Shown here: positions 57,201-64,000 of the stretch, in pieces
Layout: each line of letters begins with the position of its first letter
Numbering within the stretch: the stretch's first letter is position 1
DNA from: Bimastos eiseni
Taxonomy: Eukaryota > Annelida > Clitellata > Crassiclitellata > Lumbricidae
Reading direction: 5' to 3'
Assembly: GCA_959347315.1 (NCBI GenBank)
Contig: OY365809.1
Coordinates: 46,383,949 to 46,447,948 of the forward strand
DNA: 64,000 nt
The notes under the pieces: model-generated
The model's database searches: none
What the model saw: only the letters and a program-made list of their open reading frames with translations
What the model was told of the DNA's origin: nothing
Program-made: the position numbers and the translations under genes

Positions 57201-60200
57201 CCTGGCAGTTGTTTCATGGTCACGCCTGACAGCGTTAGGGTCGTCCTTCCAAATCATATCTTCAAGAATTCACCCGCACCAATGACGTCGGTGCCGTCAA
57301 ACGTTCTGCTTTCTTCTGCTCAACCATCACTTAATCCGGATGAGAGTTGTGCTACGAATATCTCAGCCCATGGCAGGGATTTGGATGCCTTGCAGATGAT
57401 GCCATCGTCTGAAGCATCATCAAAAGCGAGTCCTTCATCAGAGCGTAACTGTGAAATGCAGTCGAGCAGAGAAGCGACTAGAGGCAACGACTCGAGCGAC
57501 CGCTTGCAGGGAGTTGAGCAGAGCACACACAACGGTCAGAGACGACCGGGTGATGACGAAACAATGGCACAGCAGTTGACGACTGAAACTAATGATAGTG
57601 GAAATGAAGTGGTTATGGATGTAAGTGGGAACGATGTTGATTGTGGTGTGGATGAAAAAAACAAATGGAAACGGGGCAGCTGTGCTTTCCAATGGATTGG
57701 GTTGAATGTGCAGTTGATGATTTTGCATATATTCAAGCGACTGAATATTGTAGGTCTGCTGAACGCCTCTCGAGTCTGCACAGAGTGGAGGAGGATTTCT
57801 GAGGATTCGTCGCTTGTAAGTTGTCTGTGATGAACTGATGGAACTCGTAGCAATTCTCATTTATATCTGATTTGTTTCAGATATGTTGTTGTTATTGTTG
57901 TTAGGTGGATAATATCTTTGAAAATGTAGTCAATTTTATGGTTCTTCATCTTCTGCTTCTCTGCCTCAGGTTCAAATGTCCAACGCTGCAACTCTCGTCT
58001 CTCATGTGTCGCCTTTTCTTTCAGCTTTCCGTTCATTTCTGATCATCCAATCAACGTTATATGTCTTTGTAGTGAATCTCCTCTCAACATGTGCCCCTTC
58101 CATTTCTTTGTCTCTTGCTTGTGTGGGTATTCTCTCCAATCCTTTCCATTGTTTATTCGTTGTTTTCCTCAGTCTTCTCCAGTCATCCGGATTTCAAAAG
58201 CCTCCAGTCTTCTTGTGTCCTCTTTTCGATTTTTTATGTTACTACTTGTGAACATTTAAACTGCTGTTGTTGTTGCTGTTGTTGCTGTAATAATATTGCT
58301 AATTATCTCTGGTTAGACTTACAGCTCTATGGATCCTCTGCATATTGACTTCATTATGGCACTGTTTTCGTGTGTTTTCATTGGTTGATGGCTTGTGCAT
58401 TAGACGTCGGCTCAATAGAAGTCAATAATTACGAAATTGGACATTTAATGATAATATGATGTGACCATTCTGTTGATTTATTAGGTTAGCAGAGACTCAG
58501 AAGTTGTGACTCATGCTTAAAGTCACAGATTCAGATATTTAGTTTAGGTGATTTTTCTTGTTTGGCATGTTTTCTTAGTGGAAGAATGTGAACTTGAGTG
58601 GAGTGAAGGTTATTGACTGGAATCTGGCAGCTGAGCAGATGACGAAACACCAGACGAAATCTCTGGTATATAGTTAAACTGAAAAGCCCAGTCTTTTTGT
58701 TCTTCTTTATGTGACTTGTCTTTATTCAGTGCTTTTAATGTGATTTATCTTATGGACATAATTACATGTAATTATAGCATTTGGTAACATACCTTCAGTT
58801 TAAGATTAGTGTTGTTATTGTGATTAGGACAATTTCTAGGGTACTTTATTTACATCGTCCATAGCCTATGACTTCTAGGATGATTTAATAGCAGTTAGGG
58901 ATGAACCAAAACTTGGTTTGGAACTCTGCTCGTTCCAATTTTCTTGCTACTTGGCAAAACTCGGACTTGGACAAACAATGGGTCCAACTATTAATCTTTT
59001 CGATTTTCTGTTTTGAAAACGAAAATTGAATTTTTTTTAATTTACAAAATGATAATCGATGCAACTAAAAGTACAAAATACTATTATTTCTATTTACAAA
59101 ATGACAATCGACCTAACTAAAAGCACAGATACTGCAACTGTTAGTGCTTACAAGTTACTGCTCACTAGTTTAAAATTAACTGATTCAGTAAAGCTGAGCA
59201 AACTGCCAATCTAAACATCAAGAAAATGAGACTTTAATTATTCAAAACTTGGCCTTGGATTCTGCAAAATTCAGCTCGTAAAACTAGGCAAGAAATTCAT
59301 ACTCGGTTCATCCCTAACAGCAGTTATTTGTGCCACTTTTGGATGCTTTATTAGCAGTTATTTTTGCTATTTCTAGAATGATTCAGTGGCATTTACCTGT
59401 GCTACTTCTATGTTTCTTTTATGGCAGTTATTTTGGATAATTCTAAAATTCTGTTATGGTAGTTATTTGTGCTACTTCTAGGATGCTTCAATAGTAGTTA
59501 TTTGTGCTATTTCTAGGATGCTTCAATAGTAGTTATTTGTGCTACTTGGAGGGAAAATATTTAATCAGTTTAATTTTGGGTGATGTTTGGCTGATTCGAA
59601 TGTGTTTCAGGATCTATGTCGACTGGTTCACTGTGGCAGTGAGAATCAGACGTGGCACCAGCTGACGGCCGCTTTCTCCAGCCTCACGACTGTGCGATGT
59701 CTGGTGTTTGGCCCTTGTCCTGCGAATCTAGTCTACGTTGCTGCGTCAAAGATGACAGATCTCGAGTCTCTGAAGGCCAAGGAGATAGTGGATGTAGGCG
59801 GGGAGAGTTCAGCAAACAGTCAAACCCCAGTCCGGTGATTTCCCATTCATTGACTTATTTCATATTCATTATGTTCAATCCTGTTCATTATGGTCATTCA
59901 TATTCATTAGCTGGTGTCATATTCATTAGTTGATTTTTGTTGTGTTCACTCTTGTTCTTTAGTTGGTTTCATATTCATCAGCTGGTGTCATATTCATTAT
60001 TTGGTTTTGTATTCATTGGTTGGTTTTAAATTCATTATGTTCTTTAGTTGGTTTCATATTCATTAGCTGGTGTCATATTCATTATTTGGTTTTGTATTCA
60101 TTGGTTGGTTTTAAATTCATTATGTTCATTAGGTGATTTCGTATTCATTATTTGGTTTTGTATTCATTGGTTATATTCATTATGTTCATTCATATTCATT

Positions 60201-63200
60201 CAGTGATTTCATATTCATTAGTTGGTTTCAAATTTATTGATTTATTGAGTGATTTCGTATTCATTGTATTGGTTGCTCAGCATCATAGGATCTTGCTTTG
60301 ATCATAGGGCATACAATAAATGCAGAATAATAATGGTAATGATAATAAATATTAGGGCTGCACCGAATATTCGCTTCGTGTTTGCTTCGGAGCCGAATGG
60401 TGAGCCAAATAGCTATTCGGTATTTTCGACCTTTTTGTACACTTTTCGTATTTGTATTCGGCCGAATAATTGGTCCAATTATTCGTATTCGGCTGAATAG
60501 TGAAAAGCATCTATTCAGTACTGCACTAATAAATATTAATAATAAATAATTATGATAAAGTAGTTGTTGAATCGTTTATCGTGTGTACGCAGGTTACGAA
60601 ATACAAAGTTGGATGTTGGTAGGATGGCCGTTCTAAGGAATCTTGTTCATCTTGAACTGCGCGGTTCTCACGGTCTCATTCTGCCAGCGTTCTCGTTCAG
60701 CGGTGGTTTGACTGAACTGGCGCAGCTGACACAACTCAAGCATCTCGTGAGTAACTACTGTTGAAGAAGTGTCTTTGTAATTGTGAATTTCTTTCGTAAT
60801 GTAATTGATCTGCTTTGCATTTGCTCCTTTGGGAAACTGATGTTTAATGGTGCAATAATGTAATACGGACTTCTTCCAGAGGACAGACATGGCTAGGCAT
60901 ATGATATAACTGCTGGAATGTAGAGAATTCATTTGAGCAGTTTTCTACCCAATGCAACAGAGGAATTGTAAGGTAGCTAGGTAAAGTACATAGTCGTATG
61001 TTGTGCTTTCATGGAGGAGGTTCTCAGGTGGAATGGAGGCCAGCTATTTCTCTTCTGTTCTATAATGTTAATTTGGTTTGCTATAGTTGAAAAGTCTTAT
61101 ATAGAATTATTATGGTGTTTATCATGTTAAACCAATTTACTATAATTTTCCATAATATTATTGTACATCTGATGAATTTGTTTTGTTATTTTTTTAACAA
61201 CTGTTGCAGTCGATTACAAGTCTTCGTGATGTTCCAGGGAAGGAGTTCCACTTTCTCAACCACCTGAAGAACCTGGAAGTGCTGGATATCGGAGATTGCA
61301 AACTGTGGACAAAGGAGGTGAACCACGAATCGAGTCTTACGTCGTCGTCGTTTTAGGATGAGATCAAAATTACAACAAAGACCCTGATCAGAATAAATTC
61401 ATTCTTATTTATTATTATTATTATTATTATAAAATATTTAATCAGGGTCTTCAATGTAACTTAATGGCGATGTCGTCCGAAATAGCCCTGCTCGTTGGAC
61501 TCCTGAGCAGCGAAAGTTCCCTTGAAAGCAAATGTGTTGTAGCGTCGAATAGTCATCGAGATGCGCTGGTAGAGGAAAGTCATCTCCCTCTGCTCCCCAG
61601 TGACGGCACTCAGTTTGTGTCCCTGTTCTGAAAGGAAGCTTTGGCCTTCGGAATTGATGGGGTCAAAGGTTTCGAATGCCATCGGTGTAAAGACGTACCT
61701 GGTGGTTAGCTCGGCGTATATCTGAGTTTTGAGGTTCGCCGCCCTCTCGGCCGCTGCGCTCGCTCTTTGTGACGTTTCTGGCAGATACGATGTTGCCAAT
61801 GTATCTGACACTGTCGCGTCCCATATCAAACACCGCCCCGCCCGCCATGGTATATGAGTGAGTCCGTCTGGTCTTTTTCTATCAGATAATATTATTATTA
61901 TTATAATTGTTTTATGCCCCAAGCTAAACAGGATCCCCAGGGACTTAGATATTTCTTTGTCTGGAAATGACTCTATTTGTTGTTGCTATTGTTATTAGTA
62001 TTTGTCATGCATTATCAGTCATTAGGTGCTTCTGTCTAATTACTGTTGAAGCAGTGCTAGCAAGGTGTTCATGTTTGACGAAACCTTCTGTGTCTGATGC
62101 AGAATTACGAGCATCTGGGTCGACTGACGCAATTAAAACGACTCAAACTGGAGTGTGTCATGGATTCACAAGAAACTGGTCTTGGTCTGGCAGTGGCGAG
62201 TCTTTCACGGTGCGCATCAGTCAATCTTCATTTCTATTCATAGTCTTATTGCTAAATTAACTGTCACAGAAATATTGCAGTTTCACTTCAGTTTAAATTA
62301 TCATTGTTTTCCCTGTACATGGAAATAATCCCTGATGGAAATTTTTTTGTTTTATTGTGGCCTTGGACAAAGATGAATGTGGTGCTCTATTATGATTTCT
62401 TTTTTTAACTGAAACAAAAATGTGCACTGCCGTCTGACACAATGAGAAAGGAGCGCAACAGAAATGTTTACTTCATTTCAGACAACTAGCTGTCATTTCA
62501 TATCACTTTTATCTTTCTTTATATTATTAATTGTGCTTTTTCATCTCCATATCTTAATTCTTTTGTCTTGTGTGTAGGCTAGAGCACTTAGAACTGTCTT
62601 GCTACCGTATCTCCAAGAGTTCAGCAGATTCGCTTTCAACAATGTTCCATCTGAAGGCACTACATCTTCTCTCAGAAACATGTGAAGAGGTAGGTTTACT
62701 TATATAGGTCATGAGAATTTATATAGCTCCCTTCAGGAAATGTACTCTGGAGCTCTCTTGACCAGCCACTTGTGAAGAGATTCGTTTACTGAGGTAGATG
62801 CCTGTGTTCCCTTGGTGGTACTACAACTGTGGATCGGTTTGAAATGTAATAAATCTCTGTTCTATATAATATGAATATATTATGAAGACGGAAGACATAA
62901 TATATTTGCTTACATGACTTAGTCCTTTGCCTGCCCTATCTCTCCTCTGACCTCCTCCTCATCGTCATAACAGCTTGCCTGACATCGTATCCAACCAATT
63001 CTGTGCTCTGCTGCTGCTGCCCTTCCTCTCTACAATTGAGGTCATCATCACTTAGATGTGTGTCTCTTCCATCTTTATCACACCATGCACCATGCATAGC
63101 ACATCACGTGCAGATGCATCATCACTCTCGGCCACAACTTCGATGTTCAATTTCAGGCTGCAAGCTCCAATTCCTACGCATTGACCGCTGTCAAGAGTAT

Positions 63201-63474
63201 GAAGTTTCTGAGTGAACTGACCTGGACTATTCTCTCCCAATTGGATCGCCAGACCGGACCCTCCAATGACGACAGCAATGCCGGACAACCACAGCCAGAA
63301 AAACTGCTTCCTTTTCTGTTGGAGACTGCGTTGGATAGAGATGTAGGAGGGAAGAGCTCAGCGGTAGAATGGAAGAGCGTAGGTGAACTGGAGTCCATCT
63401 TAAAGGAAGACTTAGCATCATCGACCAGCGTAAGCGTATATGTGGCTACTGATCAGGGAACCAATTCATCGTGA
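48228..63474 (+). CDS. MBD-PHD-F-box-LRR protein (predicted chromatin SCF receptor)
   Basis: Fifteen coding exons join in one frame to about 1519 codons: 48228-49026, 51190-51300, 51496-51593, 52228-52255, 52712-53837, 54529-54639, 55624-55786, 56802-57815, 58579-58665, 59611-59834, 60593-60746, 61210-61317, 62103-62209, 62578-62689, 63157-63474. Order: Ser/Lys-rich N-terminus (1-290), MBD (about 293-380), basic and acidic low-complexity region (380-720), PHD (about 767-815), Ser/Pro-rich linker, F-box (about 1110-1158), leucine-rich repeats (about 1180-1430). KDM2 and FBXL19 share PHD-F-box-LRR but carry CXXC, not MBD. Inferred role: a SKP1-CUL1 substrate receptor that reads methylated DNA. 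The last exon could instead end at a GTAAGC donor (63430). I know no named gene with this architecture. Confidence 0.85.
49153..49289. mobile_element. hAT MITE, family 1 (copy 2, opposite orientation)
   Basis: A 137-bp element with ends CAGAGGCAGCGAT and, reverse-complemented, CAGAGGCGGCGATTCC, flanked by CATGTCAA (49145-49152) and CATGTCAT (49290-49297). It contains GGGGACACCCAATAAG, the reverse complement of the copy-1 internal motif. It is in the first intron of gene 3. Confidence 0.85.
49425..49570 (+). mobile_element. LINE 3'-end remnant
   Basis: The frame SMFKTQLKDHLFAALTG followed by a stop is the usual C-terminus of CR1/L2-like ORF2 proteins. The rest of the element is absent. Confidence 0.5.
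49895..50305 (+). pseudogene. LINE ORF2 C-terminal fragment (second copy of the 25389 family)
   Basis: [11 protein letters not shown], then frameshifted [16 protein letters not shown] and MAEIHEKIGMNLQELR, correspond to the minus-strand copy at 25389-25805. It has at least two frameshifts and an A-rich interruption. Confidence 0.7.
50789..51079. mobile_element. hAT MITE with partly decayed TSD
   Basis: A 291-bp element with ends CAGTGTTTTTCC and, reverse-complemented, CAGTGCTTTTTTCTGGCGG, flanked by AAAGTACT and AACATACT (6 of 8). It lies about 110 bp upstream of coding exon 51190-51300. Confidence 0.7.
51190..52800 (+). other. Methyl-CpG-binding domain exons (incl. 28-bp microexon)
   Basis: Exons 51190-51300, 51496-51593, 52228-52255 and the start of 52712-53837 encode the MBD. 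Its core reads EWLKPFKEGWRREIVFR, then KCDIYYFTPDSCKLRSTPQ, then SDLTSSCFTF. The Arg of GWRRE, the Asp and Tyr of DIYY and the Arg of LRST correspond to the two arginine fingers and the Asp/Tyr contacts of MeCP2/MBD1/MBD2. The 28-bp exon 52228-52255 is needed to keep both frame and homology. The domain most resembles the MBD1-3 group. Confidence 0.85.
53391..53590 (+). repeat. 24-bp coding repeat: acidic Asn/Asp/Glu tract
   Basis: In exon 52712-53837 about eight copies of a 24-bp unit encode EDNENAKN-like octapeptides (residues about 573-640). It is a disordered acidic spacer between the MBD and the PHD finger and likely varies in length. Confidence 0.9.
54164..54250 (+). repeat. 35-bp direct repeat, two and a half copies
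   Basis: TCTTCACTTAATACCAGGAT and its continuation repeat in the intron before exon 54529-54639. Confidence 0.85.
55213..55415 (+). repeat. 32-bp minisatellite, six copies
   Basis: The unit ATAATTTCAAGCACTTTGAT followed by ATCTCTCCTAT repeats with few changes in the intron before the PHD exon. Confidence 0.9.
55624..56840 (+). other. PHD finger split by an intron
   Basis: Exon 55624-55786 encodes RRCGLHC, then HCDICMCMFHPEC, then FTCQ. The next exon (56802) begins ACY, completing CQAC. The ligand pattern is C-x3-C-x11-C-x2-C-x4-H-x2-C-x13-C-x2-C, a C4HC3 PHD finger. The correct final Cys pair arises only through this splice, which supports the junction. The first pair has three rather than two intervening residues. 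Confidence 0.75.
56030..56730 (-). pseudogene. Truncated LINE RT C-terminus (Jockey/CR1-like)
   Basis: Minus strand: VRDLGVTLDQELTFARHVNN, SRLDYCSSIYAGLPK, then after a frameshift IGRLERVLRAAAQLIG, DVLHWLPLPQRNSLG, WNGLPIELRF, and a stop. It is a 5'-truncated copy covering only the thumb and C-terminal region of the reverse transcriptase. It is inserted in the intron that splits the PHD finger of gene 3. Confidence 0.85.
58896..59316. mobile_element. hAT element (421 bp), near-exact TSD
   Basis: Ends TAGGGATGAACC and its reverse complement TAGGGATGAACCGAG, flanked by ATAGCAGT and ACAGCAGT (7 of 8). It is AT-rich inside and non-coding. Confidence 0.85.
59330..59555 (+). repeat. Degenerate tandem repeat of about 37 bp
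   Basis: GTAGTTATTTGTGCTACTTC and TAGGATGCTTCAATA repeat four to five times before exon 59611-59834. The hAT at 58896 is flanked by the same kind of sequence, so it inserted next to or into this array. Confidence 0.75.
59855..60262 (+). repeat. TTCATT-rich tandem array
   Basis: About 400 bp of TTCATATTCATTAGTTGG-like units in the intron after exon 59611-59834. Confidence 0.85.
60353..60528. mobile_element. hAT MITE with exact 8-bp TSD
   Basis: A 176-bp element with ends TAGGGCTGCACCGAATA and, reverse-complemented, TAGTGCAGTACTGAATA, flanked by ATAAATAT (60345-60352 and 60529-60536). Internally it is rich in inverted TATTCGGC/GCCGAATA motifs, so it can fold extensively. Confidence 0.9.
61445..61880 (-). 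pseudogene. LINE ORF C-terminal fragment (third relative of 19905-20800)
   Basis: Minus strand: KRPDGLTHIPWRAGRCLIWD, TLATSYLPETSQRASAAAER, DPINSEGQSFLSEQGHKLSA, FLYQRISMTIRRYN. This region is still open over about 150 codons. It ends near an (ATT)n tail on the plus strand. It lies in an LRR intron of gene 3. Confidence 0.7.
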
Positions 63475-64000
63475 AGAATCTCTTCTTCTTCAGTATTTCA
63501 GCATTTCACAACCTTTTCTTGGTGGTGAATTTCTCCATTGCAGCCAGACCGATGCCTAATTTTCTAATTATTTTTATTTTTAAATTACCTCAAAATGTAT
63601 TAGAATTGATTTAAATGCATTTCTATACAATTCTCTGACCGTATTGCCATCTGAAATGAGAGCCTTTTTCATATGACTTTTCAAAATGTCTACTTCTTGA
63701 TTCACTTTATGGACCGGCAACCGACGAAGGCTTGTTGACTGTTTTCAGTGCGTGGACCACAGGTTGGGAAGCGCTCGTCTTAATTAACAATTGCCTGATT
63801 TTTGTTGACTGTTTGTTGTTTTTTGTCTTCATGATGTCACAAGCCATTCACTTGGCTGCTGACTCAATACTAATGAGATGTTAACTGACACTTCTGTCCT
63901 TAAGGCTTTCTAATTTACTGTTTCGCTTTTAAGGAGAATTTGCATATTCTGTGAAAAGATCCTTTTTATCAATGATGGCTGGCCTTCTAGAAATTCTGCT
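63475..64000 (+). other. 3' UTR / downstream of the MBD-F-box gene
   Basis: No recognised gene. If the alternative donor at 63430 is used, a short exon from 63493 reads YFSISQPFLGGEFLHCSQTDA and then stops at about 63558. No canonical AATAAA is evident before the window end. Confidence 0.5.

Larger units (their letters stand above)
57690..62689 (+). other. F-box and leucine-rich-repeat exons
   Basis: The end of exon 56802-57815 plus 58579-58665 gives an F-box: LMILHIFKRLNIVGLLNASR, VCTEWRRI, then LWKNVNLSG across the splice. Exons 59611-59834, 60593-60746, 61210-61317, 62103-62209 and 62578-62689 carry LRR segments (LRNLVHLELRG, LKNLEVLDIGDCKL, LTQLKRLKLECV, LEHLELSCYRI, FHLKALHLLSE). The donor of 59611-59834 was set at CCG|GTGATT because only this choice keeps the frame into the next exon. 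Confidence 0.8.

Noticed and set aside
59611..59793. Donor at GAT|GTAGGC (59794) for this exon
   Set aside because: It would leave the next exon out of frame; the donor at 59835 (CCG|GTGATT) restores the frame into the following LRR exon.

Overview
The window is metazoan nuclear DNA. It is AT-rich, has spliced protein-coding genes with GT-AG introns of about 0.2-4 kb, and carries many transposon relics and intronic minisatellites. No rRNA, tRNA gene, CRISPR array or bacterial-style operon was seen. The species cannot be named. The gene content and the load of hAT elements and LINE/SINE tails with (ATT)n ends fit an invertebrate, and a methyl-CpG-binding-domain gene suggests that its DNA is methylated.

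Three genes lie head-to-tail on the + strand. (1) 142-12621 is the 3' two thirds of VPS41, a HOPS-complex subunit. It has 17 exons that keep one reading frame and ends in a RING-H2 domain split over the last three exons; the N-terminal part lies upstream of the window. (2) 14304-40385 is a complete kinesin-3 gene of the KIF16B type. Its 33 coding exons join in frame to 1344 residues: motor, FHA, coiled coil and a C-terminal PX domain. (3) 48228-63474 is a complete or nearly complete gene of 15 coding exons, about 1519 residues, with the domain order MBD - acidic repeat - PHD - F-box - leucine-rich repeats. That order resembles KDM2/FBXL19 (CXXC-PHD-F-box-LRR) with a methyl-CpG reader in place of the CXXC domain. 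It is the most interesting item here.

Introns and intergenic DNA are full of decayed mobile elements. At least ten short hAT-type elements have terminal inverted repeats and 8-bp target-site duplications, five of them exact. One carries the 5' part of a TTF zinc-finger transposase gene. There are about ten 5'-truncated LINE fragments, several SINE-like families, and a nested block at 45298-48147 just upstream of gene 3 (inverted-repeat element, then hAT, then dead reverse transcriptase). Long tandem repeats fill many introns. Some resemble splice-site sequence or transcription-factor sites.

Genes 1 and 2 both act in endosomal traffic: HOPS tethering at late endosomes and lysosomes, and a PX-domain motor on early endosomes. 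Gene 3 is predicted to be nuclear. Its domains suggest an SCF ubiquitin-ligase receptor directed to methylated chromatin, which is an inference from domain content only.
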